Below, piece after piece: positions 1-8,281 of a DNA stretch of 62,802 nucleotides. The stretch's first letter is position 1; every line of letters starts with the position of its first letter. Under the pieces are notes generated by a model. The model did not search any database. It worked only from the letters and a program-made list of their open reading frames with translations, and was not told where the DNA came from. The translations under genes and the position numbers were made by a program. This stretch comes from JAFLCM01 sp964510955 (GTDB lineage Bacteria; Planctomycetota; Phycisphaerae; Phycisphaerales; UBA1924): positions 1 through 62,802 of the forward strand of contig CAZEDW010000022.1 in the NCBI GenBank assembly GCA_964510955.1. Reading direction: 5' to 3'.

Positions 1-44
1 GGCTGCTCACTCATCTGCCTCAGAACCCTCAACAACGCATAGTG

Positions 45-389
45 TTAGAGGCTCTCAGGGGTATCCACCACGATTGCCACGGGCAGGCAGTGGAGCTCAC
101 GTGCGAGTTGTACCAGTGGCTTGCGATCCTCAGCTCGCACGTTGGTCGCGTCAACCACGGTGAGCAGGCCCCGAGCGAGCCGCTTCCTGGCGACGAAGTG
201 CAGCACGTCGAACGCGTCGCCGGTTGCTTCCTGGTTGTTGTCGTCGTCGGAGACCCACCCTCGGAAGGTGTCGGACGACAGAATCTCCGTCGGCTTGAAC
301 AGCCGGCGCGCAAGGGTGCTCTTTCCGGAGCCGGAAGCGCCGATCAGCACAACGAGAGAGAGTTCTGGAACCTTGATCTCAGGAGGCAC
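45..389 (-). pseudogene. pnkp: pnkp 5' fragment: RNA-repair polynucleotide kinase N-terminal domain, truncated
   Basis: Encodes only the start of bacterial Pnkp, the end-healing and ligase partner of Hen1 in RNA repair. The P-loop GASGSGKST lies near residue 18, followed by a kinase core (LSSDTFRGWVSDDDNNQ, VVDATNVRAEDRKPLV). The GTG start is chosen because it follows a GGGGGTG stretch and begins just before the conserved PELSLVVLIG segment; it overlaps the hen1 stop by 11 nt, as expected of one operon. After about 114 residues, at the VDTPESL point, the frame meets TAA. None of the three frames in the remaining 44 bases resembles the continuation known in the family (an ERN-type motif). Family Pnkp proteins are about 850 residues with phosphatase and ligase domains, none of which is here. 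Read as a truncated gene, possibly cut by an insertion or rearrangement whose other side lies outside the window. Confidence 0.75.
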
Positions 390-1794
390 TCGCAAACACC
401 CCCATCTGCGTTGGCCAACCAACGTCGCGACCGTCTGGCGAGACGCCGACATCGCCGATGCCCCTGATTTCACAGGTGTATCCGAAGCGTGCACAGATCC
501 CATCCGTCCAGGCACGGAACTGGTCCCGCGTCCACTCGAATCGATGGTCCTTGTGTCGCATAGACCCCGCCGCGAGGGCTTCCCACATGACGTTGTACTC
601 GCTGTTCGGGGTTGTCACGATGACCAGCGCTGGCTTGGCGGCACCGAACACCACCTTCTCCATTGCCTCCAGCCTCGGCTCGTCCATGTGCTCGATCACC
701 TCGCATAGCACGGCGGCGTCAAACCCATCGATCCGCCGATCTCGATACATGAGCGAGCCGTGAATGAGCTCAACGCGCTGGCGGACCATCGGGGGGAGTT
801 GTTCGAGGCGCAATCTGTCCGCGGCGATCTCCAGGGTGCGGTGCGACACGTCCATGCCGATGATCTTCTCAAAGCCCTTGTGCTTGAGGAGATCTCTCAC
901 GAGCCTCCCCTCGCCACAGCCCAGATCAGCAACCTTCCGTGCACCTCGCGCCTGCAGCACGGCCAGCACCACGCCGTGGCGCTGCTGGTGCAGGCTCAAC
1001 TTCTGCTCCGTCGCTTCCTCGCGGGGATCCTCCGGCGAGTCGGCCTCGATCTCGACCGGACCCTCGCCATCCTGTTCTCGAAGCTGCTTGATCGCCTCGT
1101 CAGCGAGGTTGCGACGATACTTCAGGTACCGCGTCGCGATGAGCTCTCGCTCCGGGTGCTGGGCCAACCAACCTTCGCCGTGACGGAGCAGTTTGGCCAC
1201 CTCGTCATCACCAACCCAGTAGTGCTTTTCGTTGTCGAGGACCGGAATCAGCACGTAGAGGTGGCTGAGCAGTTCGCTGAGCGTCTTTGTCGCAGCGATC
1301 TCAACACTGCAGAGGGATGAATCACCCCAGTCAGCGAACTTGTCGTCGAGCGGATGCGACGCCACGGAAACTCGATAGCCGAGTGGCTCGAACAGCTTGC
1401 GGAGCAGGTCGGCTCCGCCGGCGCAGGGCAGCGAGGGAATCCTCGCCTCGAGCGGGATGGCGGAGGCCACCAGTTCGGGGCGATCCTTGCAGTTCCCGGC
1501 GAGTGCCGTGCCGAACACCTGCGCGATCGCAACCGCCAGCATGGAGGAGGCGACATACGGCCGATCGTTCACGTACTGGTCAAGCGTGCGTTGCCCGCGG
1601 TGACCGCGTACCAGGCCGATCGGATCGACTTCAAGCAGGAGGCAAGCGGTGCATCGCTCCGAGTCCGATTCCGGGTAGTAGACGTGTGCCTTGCCGAACG
1701 CCAAAGAGAATGACTGAACCCGGCCCGGGTGTTTGTGAAGCAGATAACCCAGGTCCGAGGCTGGGTGGCGTGTTGTCGTGATCGAGAGCAGCAT
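379..1794 (-). CDS. hen1: Hen1, 3'-terminal RNA ribose 2'-O-methyltransferase
   Basis: Bacterial Hen1 marks the 3' end at a break in RNA by 2'-O-methylation so that the Pnkp-repaired molecule resists being cut again. At 471 residues it matches the family. The start MLLSITTTRHPASDLGYLL is the characteristic N-terminus, so the in-frame TTG/ATG codons upstream are not used here. The N-terminal half is the Hen1-specific domain that activates Pnkp ligase. The C-terminal half is a SAM methyltransferase with VADLGCGEGR near residue 290 and the metal-binding CEVIEHM cluster (Glu, Glu, His), with a further His in DHRFEWTR. All catalytic features look intact, but its partner gene directly downstream is truncated, so the repair system is probably not functional as encoded here. 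Confidence 0.9.
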   Translation of the reverse strand: MLLSITTTRHPASDLGYLLHKHPGRVQSFSLAFGKAHVYYPESDSERCTACLLLEVDPIGLVRGHRGQRTLDQYVNDRPYVASSMLAVAIAQVFGTALAGNCKDRPELVASAIPLEARIPSLPCAGGADLLRKLFEPLGYRVSVASHPLDDKFADWGDSSLCSVEIAATKTLSELLSHLYVLIPVLDNEKHYWVGDDEVAKLLRHGEGWLAQHPERELIATRYLKYRRNLADEAIKQLREQDGEGPVEIEADSPEDPREEATEQKLSLHQQRHGVVLAVLQARGARKVADLGCGEGRLVRDLLKHKGFEKIIGMDVSHRTLEIAADRLRLEQLPPMVRQRVELIHGSLMYRDRRIDGFDAAVLCEVIEHMDEPRLEAMEKVVFGAAKPALVIVTTPNSEYNVMWEALAAGSMRHKDHRFEWTRDQFRAWTDGICARFGYTCEIRGIGDVGVSPDGRDVGWPTQMGVFASAS

Positions 1795-1803
1795 TGCGCT
1801 AGA

Positions 1804-1830
1804 GGATACGAGACCCGTCGGGACGTATCC
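1804..1830. promoter_or_regulatory. Inverted repeat upstream of hen1
   Basis: Two perfect 7-base arms (GGATACG at 1804-1810 and CGTATCC at 1824-1830) lie 10 bases before the hen1 start codon. It could be an operator or an mRNA hairpin covering the initiation region. No protein or structure is known here; the role is inferred only from position. Confidence 0.35.
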
Positions 1831-2022
1831 CACTCGGAGCCATTGCGTAAACGCTCTCTACAGCAGCCTGACGTCCGTCGTTCCAAGGAGCTTGTTCGAG
1901 CGTTCTTGGCTGGTAGTTCGAATCCTCTCAAGAGTTAGCCCGTTCTGTGCCCTTATTCGTGTCCGAAGCCCGAGTGTTTGAACCAACGGTACTGTGCTGC
2001 AAATCCTCGCCGGACAACAAGA

Positions 2023-2052
2023 AAGCCCCTCGTCGTGCTCGCCGAAGGGCTT
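2023..2052 (-). terminator. Candidate terminator of tRNA-Pro
   Basis: Downstream of the tRNA-Pro 3' end on the minus strand is a 10-bp stem with one mismatch (2023-2032 with 2043-2052) followed by a weak T-rich stretch (TTCTTGTTG). It fits an intrinsic terminator for the tRNA transcript, though the T tract is poor. Confidence 0.45.
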
Positions 2053-2066
2053 GATCTCGCAAAAAG

Positions 2067-2140
2067 TCAGGGTGACAGGATTCGAACCTGCGGCCTCGAG
2101 GACCCAAACCCCGCGCTCTACCAAGCTGAGCTACACCCTG
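2067..2140 (-). tRNA. tRNA-Pro(UGG)
   Basis: A 74-base cloverleaf folds on the minus strand. The acceptor stem CAGGGTG pairs with CACCCTG and the discriminator is A. The D-arm is GCTCAGCTTGGTAGAGC, the anticodon stem CGGGG/CCTCG encloses the loop TTTGGGT (anticodon TGG), and the T-arm holds GGTTCGAATCC. CCA is not encoded. It reads codon CCA and, by wobble, other proline codons. The next gene is divergent. Confidence 0.95.
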
Positions 2141-2191
2141 GGGGGCCGGCCGCATTGGGAACGCCGGCGCATTTGGCGCATCATACGCCGC

Positions 2192-3658
2192 ATGTTCCCA
2201 GACGTACACCCCGCGGCACGCACGTTAATCCGGGCGATGGCCTGCCTCCTTCCGCTGCTTCAATCCCCGCCGTCCTCCGCCGCCCCGCTCGACGTCGCCG
2301 GCCAGCGCCCCGAGACTGCCCAGATCATCGTCGCGCCCCAGCGCCCCTGGAACTCCAAGGGGACGCGCCCCATCGACGCCCTCCCCATGCTCGCCCGCTT
2401 CGACGGCGTCGCCGAGCAGTTGTCCGGGCGCAAGCTCGATGACTTCCTGCTGAGCATCAACGTCTCGGGTTCCCGCAAGATCTCCCCGAGGGAACTTGGC
2501 GATCCAGTCCTTTTCAGCCTGCGGCTCTCCGCCGCGGGGCGCACGGACAACTACGACATCCACATCTCCCCCGACGCCCAGCTCTGGCTCGCATCCACGG
2601 GCTCGAACCCCATGCGCGTCGGCGTTCTGCGTCCCGGCAAGTTCGAGCCGATGCTCTCGCAATGGCCCGTGTTCACCGGTGTGATCACCCCCGATTCCGT
2701 CCCGATCAGCGTGCCGGGCCAGCGCGACCAGCCCAAGCCCGGCGAAGCGATCCGACTTGTCTCGATCGTGCCGTCCACGATCCGGATGGAAGCGCCAGCG
2801 CTTTCTCGCCGCTTTTTCCACGGCCCGGTCGTGCCGCCGCCGCCTGCAAAGGTGCGTGACACCGACGAACTGCTTGTGCGCCTCCCCAGGTCCTACTCGG
2901 CACGCACGCCCGCCGGCATTCTCATCTGGTGCGATGCCGACGATTCATCGCGTTTGCCCGCGTCGCTCTACAAGGCGTGCGATGAGCTCAACCTGATCCT
3001 CGCGGGCTTCTCGCAGGTCGGCAACGACCGCCCGATCGCCGACCGACTGCAGCGCGCCCTCGACGCGTGGATGACCGTGGGAACGCGCTTCCACACCGAC
3101 CGGCGCCGCGTCTACGCGACCGGGATCTCCGGTGGCGCCAAGGTCGCCACCATGCTGTGGGCCGGCTGCCCGGATGTATTCACCGGCGCCGTGCCGGTGG
3201 TGGGGCTGGCCTATTGGGAGGCGGCCCCGGCCGAGACAGGGAAGTCATTCCCCGCCGTGCTCGGCACGCCCCCCGCCGACCTCGCCCGGCTGCTCAAGCC
3301 GCACCGCCTCTTCGCCGTCACCGGCGACAAGGACTTCAACCAGCTCAGCGTCGAGAACATCGGCAAGCTCATGGCCAAGGCCGGCTGGGCCGTGAGGACC
3401 CGCACCGAGCCGGGGATGGCCCACCAGATGGGCTCCCCCGACGTGATGCTCGAATCGCTGAGGTGGATCGACGAGCCCGCGCGCGAAGCGGAGGCGAAGG
3501 AGGCCGCCGACGCTCAGGCGCTACTGGACCGAGTGAAGGCGAGCCTGAACGGCGTCGCTCCCGGCACCAAGACCCAAGCCGAACTGCGCAGCGTAATTGA
3601 GAAGGCCCCGTGGTCGGCGCCCGCGTGGGAGGCGGTCAAGTTGCTCGATCCGAAGTAA
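2192..3658 (+). CDS. Secreted alpha/beta-hydrolase, PHB-depolymerase/esterase-like
   Basis: A 488-residue protein beginning with a probable signal peptide (hydrophobic MACLLPLLQSPPSSAA; an ATG at 2237 is an alternative start). The N-terminal half, to about residue 230, has no fold I recognise. The C-terminal half is an alpha/beta hydrolase of the esterase/PHB depolymerase type: RRRVYATGISGGAKVATML holds the nucleophile elbow G-x-S-G-G, preceded by a strand ending LILAGFSQ. Later, VTGDKDF supplies a candidate acid residue and GMAHQMG a candidate catalytic His. The family cleaves ester bonds in polymers or small acyl substrates; the substrate here is unknown. The protein is probably exported. 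The gene sits between the divergent tRNA-Pro and dtd, with only 53 bases to the latter. Confidence 0.7.
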   Translation: MFPDVHPAARTLIRAMACLLPLLQSPPSSAAPLDVAGQRPETAQIIVAPQRPWNSKGTRPIDALPMLARFDGVAEQLSGRKLDDFLLSINVSGSRKISPRELGDPVLFSLRLSAAGRTDNYDIHISPDAQLWLASTGSNPMRVGVLRPGKFEPMLSQWPVFTGVITPDSVPISVPGQRDQPKPGEAIRLVSIVPSTIRMEAPALSRRFFHGPVVPPPPAKVRDTDELLVRLPRSYSARTPAGILIWCDADDSSRLPASLYKACDELNLILAGFSQVGNDRPIADRLQRALDAWMTVGTRFHTDRRRVYATGISGGAKVATMLWAGCPDVFTGAVPVVGLAYWEAAPAETGKSFPAVLGTPPADLARLLKPHRLFAVTGDKDFNQLSVENIGKLMAKAGWAVRTRTEPGMAHQMGSPDVMLESLRWIDEPAREAEAKEAADAQALLDRVKASLNGVAPGTKTQAELRSVIEKAPWSAPAWEAVKLLDPK

Positions 3659-3711
3659 CCGCACGCTGCGCCGGCTGCCACGGGCTCGCCGTCCGCCGGT
3701 ACGCTCCCCCC

Positions 3712-4170
3712 ATGCGAGCCGTTGTCCAGCGTGTCTCTGAAGCAAGCGTCCAATGCGACGGGAGAATCACCGGCGCGATCGGTCGCGGTCTGCTTGTCCT
3801 CGCCGCCGTCGAAGCGGGTGACGGCGAGCCGCAGCGCCGCTGGATGGCCGACAAGCTCGTCAACCTCCGGGTCTTCCCCGACGAGCAGGGAAAGATGAAC
3901 CTCAGCCTCCTGGACATCAGGGGCGCGATTCTGCTGGTGAGCAACTTCACCGTCGCCGGCGACACACGCAAGGGCCGCCGCCCCGGCTTTGATCGCGCGA
4001 TGAAGCCCCCTGAGGCCGAGCACGAGTTCGCCCGTCTTCTCGACGCCGTGCGGACGCTGGGTGTTGAGGTTCACACCGGCGTGTTCGGCGGCGACATGAA
4101 GGTATCGCTCGTCAACGACGGACCGGTGACCCTGGTGATCGAATCAGTGCCCGAAGCAGCAGGGGGGTGA
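3712..4170 (+). CDS. dtd: D-aminoacyl-tRNA deacylase
   Basis: Removes D-amino acids (and glycine mischarged on tRNA-Ala) from tRNA, a cytoplasmic proofreading step. At 152 residues it has the standard DTD length. The start MRAVVQRVSEASV is the family N-terminus. Two signature motifs are visible: LLVSNFTVAGDT (the usual SQFTL motif, here with Asn for Gln but keeping the key Thr) and NDGPVTLVIES (the NxGPVT motif with the Gly-cisPro pair). It follows the esterase gene by 53 bases and may be co-transcribed with it. Confidence 0.95.
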   Translation: MRAVVQRVSEASVQCDGRITGAIGRGLLVLAAVEAGDGEPQRRWMADKLVNLRVFPDEQGKMNLSLLDIRGAILLVSNFTVAGDTRKGRRPGFDRAMKPPEAEHEFARLLDAVRTLGVEVHTGVFGGDMKVSLVNDGPVTLVIESVPEAAGG

Positions 4171-4218
4171 AAGGCGGTTCCCGGCTGGGCCGCTCCGCGA
4201 GCGGCGAAGGCCCGGCAA

Positions 4219-4782
4219 TCAGCGCGTCTTCTTCCTCTTGTCGGCGCGCTCCGCCACCTTTTCAATCTTCACCGGTGCCGGTTCATCCTCGACGATCGAG
4301 TTCACCGAGCACCCGTTCACCCGATTGTAAAGCTCGACGGCCCGCTGGTCAGACGTCGTCGGCCCGACCCGCGCGCGCACGATCCCCAGCGCCGGGTTGT
4401 ACCAGAACGCCGCGGTGGCCCGGTCCAGCGCCACCCGAACCGTCGGGTGGGACTGATTCAGCTCTTCTCCGCCGGCCACCTCGATCCACGGCGACCCGCT
4501 CGGCGCCAGCGTGCTCACCGGCAGCGACTTGCCGAACCACGCCGGATCGATCGTCACGGGCCACCCGCGCTGGTTCACCTCGGTGCTCACGCCGTCCTGC
4601 GGCGTCTCGCCCTTGCGGCTCACCGCCGCGCGGAACTCCACCTGGTCCTGGATGCGCTCCAGCGCTCGGCGCGTTGACTCGAGCGACGCCGCCTCGCTCC
4701 CCTCCGAGCGGAAGTGCCACGCCAGGAGCAGCCCGCCACAGGCGAGCGTCACGGCGGCCATGAGAATGTGAAGCAGCTTCAT
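4219..4782 (-). CDS. Hypothetical single-pass membrane or exported protein
   Basis: A 187-residue protein of unknown function. An N-terminal hydrophobic segment (MKLLHILMAAVTLACGGLLL) acts as a membrane anchor or signal. It is followed by a short amphipathic stretch rich in Arg/Glu and a soluble domain of about 140 residues with two Trp-containing segments (RGWPVTIDPAWFG, AAFWYNPALGIVRAR). The C-terminus is very basic (ERADKRKKTR). The arrangement of one N-terminal helix and a small extracytoplasmic domain recalls pseudopilins, but no FTLIE motif is present. It may be the last gene of the minus-strand row behind the LptF-like permease. Confidence 0.6.
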   Translation of the reverse strand: MKLLHILMAAVTLACGGLLLAWHFRSEGSEAASLESTRRALERIQDQVEFRAAVSRKGETPQDGVSTEVNQRGWPVTIDPAWFGKSLPVSTLAPSGSPWIEVAGGEELNQSHPTVRVALDRATAAFWYNPALGIVRARVGPTTSDQRAVELYNRVNGCSVNSIVEDEPAPVKIEKVAERADKRKKTR

Positions 4783-5026
4783 CGCGGCGTCCTCCGGAAG
4801 GGCGGCGACGGGGCGCGGTCCGAGGCAGCAGACACGCCCGTCTTCATGTATTCGCCGGTTTCTGCCCGCCGGATGTGACCCCGCCGCCCACCGGCCCTGC
4901 CCCGGACCGCCTGTAACGGTGCTGATGCCTGAAACTCGACGAGACGACCGAGAATCCCCCGCGCACGCGCCCGGTAACCCGCGCGCCACGGCCCGGCGAT
5001 TTGGCCCCGAACGCCCCTTCACCCGT

Positions 5027-6178
5027 TCACGTCTTGACGCCGGTGAACAGCGCGATCGCGATCGGCACCAGGATGAGGCACGGCACGAACGCCCCCAGCC
5101 ACACCGGCAGCCCCGGCAGCGCCAGCCCCGCGCCGGCCGCGCTCGCAGCCAGCCCCGCCGCCATGATCGGCGCCGCCTTCAGCGACGCCCCCACCAGCGG
5201 CGCGGGGCTCCTCAGCAGGAAGAAGGGCATCACCGCCAGCAGCGTCACGATGTTCCCAGCCCACCCGGCGATCCTTCCCCACCGCAGCCGTTGCAGGCGT
5301 TCCCGCGCCGCGTCCGGCAGCGCCGAGCTGGACGCCACCTGTGCCAACTGAGGCATCGACAACGCCTCGCCGAAGCTCGACAGCGATCGGACCTTGATCG
5401 TTGTCGGGTCAAGCGGCGTCAGAACCCTGTCCACAGCCGTCGCCCGCGACGCCGGGCCGACCCCTCCAGAACCAGACGCCTGCGCAGCAAAGGCGCCGGG
5501 CGACCACGCGCGACCCTCCTTGAACGTCCAGCCCCCGTCGCTCCATTCGGCGCTCTCGCCGCTGATCACCCGCGTCACCCGTCCCGAGCTATCACGCTCC
5601 CACACCACCGGCTGCACCAGCCGGGGAGGGTCGGCGTCAAACCGGGCGGCGTGAAACAGGCGCCCCTGCCCATCGGGCGAGAGCTGGAGCCGGAACGGGT
5701 TCGCCTCGTCCTTGAACGAATCGCCCGCGTCGCGCACCAGCAGCGGTGCCACCGCCGGAACCAGCAGCTCCTGATCCAGCGCCTGCACCACGGTCATCGC
5801 GAGCGCGACCAGCACAAACGGACGCGCGACGCGTTGCAGGCTCACGCCGCTGGCCAGCAGCGCCACGAACTCACGGTGACGTACCAGCTGCGCGCACGTG
5901 AACCCCATGGCGGCCACTAGGATCACCCCGTTGAGATACGCGAACAGTTGCACCAGCCGCGGCGCCCAAAGCCGCACAATCCCCACCGCGGTCAGCAGCA
6001 CCTGGTGCACCATCCCCACGTCCTTGTTGGCCGCCTTCGCCGCGCCGGCGGCGGCGCCGTAGAACCGCCCCAGGTTGATGAACACGTCCACGGTCACGAT
6101 GAAGCCAAGCAACACCACCGTGAGGATCACGATGTTCGTCAGGTAGAGACGGACGATGTACCGGTTGAACGTGTGCAC
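5027..6178 (-). CDS. LptF/LptG-family permease (YjgP/YjgQ)
   Basis: A 383-residue inner-membrane protein of the family whose LptF and LptG members form the permease of the LptB2FG lipopolysaccharide extractor. The start MHTFNRYIVRLYLTNI and the following helix (VVLLGFIVTVDVFINL) are typical. Further helices lie at about residues 60-130, and three clustered C-terminal helices (IAGWAGNIVTLLAVMPFFL and two more) enclose the periplasmic beta-jellyroll region in the middle. Presence of lpxC and lpxA in the same window supports LPS transport. I cannot tell LptF from LptG by reading alone, and no second copy or lptB is in the window. It lies 39 bases behind the PAP2 gene. Confidence 0.85.
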   Translation of the reverse strand: MHTFNRYIVRLYLTNIVILTVVLLGFIVTVDVFINLGRFYGAAAGAAKAANKDVGMVHQVLLTAVGIVRLWAPRLVQLFAYLNGVILVAAMGFTCAQLVRHREFVALLASGVSLQRVARPFVLVALAMTVVQALDQELLVPAVAPLLVRDAGDSFKDEANPFRLQLSPDGQGRLFHAARFDADPPRLVQPVVWERDSSGRVTRVISGESAEWSDGGWTFKEGRAWSPGAFAAQASGSGGVGPASRATAVDRVLTPLDPTTIKVRSLSSFGEALSMPQLAQVASSSALPDAARERLQRLRWGRIAGWAGNIVTLLAVMPFFLLRSPAPLVGASLKAAPIMAAGLAASAAGAGLALPGLPVWLGAFVPCLILVPIAIALFTGVKT

Positions 6179-6217
6179 GTGAGCGGGTTCTTCCGCCCGA
6201 TATCCTAAGCGCCGCGG

Positions 6218-6865
6218 CTACGCCGCGCGCCGGTTGACCCGCCGGAACACCGCCATCAGCGCCATGCCAGCCGCCATCGCGACCAGCGCCGAACCCACGC
6301 AGTCGCTCAGGAAATGGGCCCGGTCTGCAAGCCGGGTGACGCAGCATCCCAGCGCCAGCGCCAGCCAGACCGGCCACGCCCGCGGGAACAGCGCCGTGAG
6401 CGCGAACGCCGCCCCGAACGCCACGCACGCGTGGCTGCTGGGGAATCCAAGGCCGCTGGTTGAAAAAGTGTTCGTGCCCCAGGCGCGGAACACATGCTCA
6501 CCGTCGTGCGCGTTCGGGCGCTCTCGACGCACGATGAGCTTGACCGCCTCGCCCAGAATCCCCGACGCCGTCGGCACCAGCGCCACCCAGGCCCCGCGCC
6601 GCAGGGCGCCCCAGCTCAGCGCCCGGCGCCGCTCGCCGTCCAGGAGCCACAGCCCGGCCCCGGCGAGCAGCCACGTCGGCAGGTAGCCGCACACCCGGAA
6701 CAAGCGGCCCCAATCCCGCTCCAGGGTCCGCTCGATCGCGAAGCTCTGGAACACGACGCGATCGGCCGCCAGCGACGCGTACAGCAGCAGCCCAAGCACC
6801 GCTGCCACGGCGACCGCGCCGGTGAATCGTTTCACGAAGGAAGTGGGTTCGTGTCTGTCTCGCAT
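6218..6865 (-). CDS. PAP2-family membrane phosphatase
   Basis: A 215-residue integral membrane phosphatase of the type 2 phosphatidic-acid-phosphatase family, acting on lipid phosphates such as undecaprenyl-PP or PA/PGP. All three signature motifs are present: KLIVRRERPN (Kx6RP), GFPSSHA (PSxH) and RLADRAHFLSD (Rx5Hx3D), with hydrophobic helices between them. The ATG at 6865 is preferred; a GTG three codons earlier is possible. It sits between FIST (28-38 bases upstream) and the LptF-like gene. A role in recycling lipid carriers or remodelling lipid A fits the context but is an inference. Confidence 0.88.
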   Translation of the reverse strand: MRDRHEPTSFVKRFTGAVAVAAVLGLLLYASLAADRVVFQSFAIERTLERDWGRLFRVCGYLPTWLLAGAGLWLLDGERRRALSWGALRRGAWVALVPTASGILGEAVKLIVRRERPNAHDGEHVFRAWGTNTFSTSGLGFPSSHACVAFGAAFALTALFPRAWPVWLALALGCCVTRLADRAHFLSDCVGSALVAMAAGMALMAVFRRVNRRAA

Positions 6866-6902
6866 GGCCGTCACGACGGCAATGTACCCCGGCGCCCCGT
6901 GC

Positions 6903-8156
6903 TCATTCGATCACCGATTTGCGCCCCGGCCTGAACATCGCCAGGACCGCCGTGAACCCGTGGATGAACGAGTCATCCCCGATCGGTCCGAACTCGCCGG
7001 CGGCGGAAAACCCCGCCATCGGCATCGGCTCGTCGGCCTTGACCGACAGCGCCGCCGAGATGGTCCGGACGTCGTGGTGCCGCTCGCCGAACAACCCCGA
7101 GCCGCGCCCGTTGCATGTCACCAGCATCGCCCCCGCCGGCGGCACCTGCAGCCGCTGCGCGTCCAGCAGCAGCCGCAGGTCTTCCCCCGCTGTCGCGGCG
7201 TCGCGCAGGTGGAACTGAATCGTCTGTCCCCTCCGCACATTGTCGCCCACGCCCAGGGCCCCCGAGCCCTGGTCCACGCCGACGATCCCGCGCACCAGGA
7301 AGTCGCCCCGCCCAAAGCGGTCCTTGTACTCGTTGATCACGCGCCCGACGAACACCCCGTTGGGGATGAGCTGCCGGTCGGCGTCGTTCAGTTCCTCCAG
7401 CGTCTCGCGGAGCACCTCGAGCGCCGGGCGCCCTCCGAGCTGCTTCACCGCGTTGCGTCCGCCGTCGGTGATGATCCAAGGCTTGCCGATGGGCCGGCAC
7501 CCCTGGCTCACCAGCGTGTCGATGGACACGCTGCCCCGCACCGAAAGGCCCGCTCCCTGCGAGCGCAGCACACGATCGTTCAGCACGATCGCGTTCCCGC
7601 CCGGGCCCTTGGCCGCCGAGGCCATCCCCCCGATGACCGGCACGCGCTTCAGCCCCGGCACCGCCGACCGGCACCGAGACATCGCCTCCACCACCGGCGC
7701 CGCCGGGACGCTGAACGGGTCGGCGAACATGAAAACCCCGCGCAGGTCCTTCTCCGCGCCGATCACGCGCGCCAGCTTCTCCTGCGCCGCCGGGTCGTTG
7801 TCGCCCACAAACGGCATGTCCGCGTACAGGAAGGGGTGAACCGTCGTGCCCGGCATCGTCACCGCGAGCATCGAGACCGCCGGCTGGCGCTCCATTTCCA
7901 CGTCGGCACCCACGACGCCGTCGCCTGTGACCCCCAGGAGCGCACCTGGGTCGATCCGCTTGCGCACCTCAGCCGCGACCGCCCCGGCCTGGGCCGCGTG
8001 GCCGCCCGAAATGAACAGCAGCGAAACGTCCGGTCGAGCGCCCCCTAATCCCTGCGACACCTGCTCGCACACCTGCTCCGCGGCCATCACCGCGTCCACG
8101 TGGCTCGACAGCCCCGATGCAGCGGCGAGCGTGGTGGCGGTTGAGGCGTGCGTCAT
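6903..8156 (-). CDS. FIST-domain sensory protein
   Basis: A 417-residue cytoplasmic protein with FIST_N (about residues 30-210) and FIST_C (about 240-400) domains, thought to bind small ligands such as amino acids in signalling. Diagnostic segments include DVSLLFISGGHA, LGVTGDGVVG, and near the C-terminus GMAGFSAAGEFGPIG-like spacing (read as MAGFSAAGEFGPIGDDSFIHG). The FIST domains stand alone, with no fused kinase or cyclase. The start at MTHASTATT is preferred because the upstream in-frame part is low-complexity and would overlap the promoter region of the divergent gene at 8282. First gene of the minus row leading into PAP2 and the LptF-like permease. Confidence 0.85.
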   Translation of the reverse strand: MTHASTATTLAAASGLSSHVDAVMAAEQVCEQVSQGLGGARPDVSLLFISGGHAAQAGAVAAEVRKRIDPGALLGVTGDGVVGADVEMERQPAVSMLAVTMPGTTVHPFLYADMPFVGDNDPAAQEKLARVIGAEKDLRGVFMFADPFSVPAAPVVEAMSRCRSAVPGLKRVPVIGGMASAAKGPGGNAIVLNDRVLRSQGAGLSVRGSVSIDTLVSQGCRPIGKPWIITDGGRNAVKQLGGRPALEVLRETLEELNDADRQLIPNGVFVGRVINEYKDRFGRGDFLVRGIVGVDQGSGALGVGDNVRRGQTIQFHLRDAATAGEDLRLLLDAQRLQVPPAGAMLVTCNGRGSGLFGERHHDVRTISAALSVKADEPMPMAGFSAAGEFGPIGDDSFIHGFTAVLAMFRPGRKSVIE

Positions 8157-8281
8157 GCGGGATCGTAGGTGCTGTCCAGGATCGCTCGGCACGCCAATCT
8201 TGGGAAGCTCCTGAATCCCCGGCCCGTATGCCCTACCATCCCCTTCCCCCTCGCCCCAAGCCCCTGTCTCGTGGAGTAGCA

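Noticed and set aside
1912..1926. A T-arm-like sequence (GGTAGTTCGAATCC) between hen1 and tRNA-Pro
   Set aside because: The flanks do not form the T stem (two mismatches in five pairs) and no acceptor or anticodon stem can be built; not a tRNA, and too weak to call an att site.
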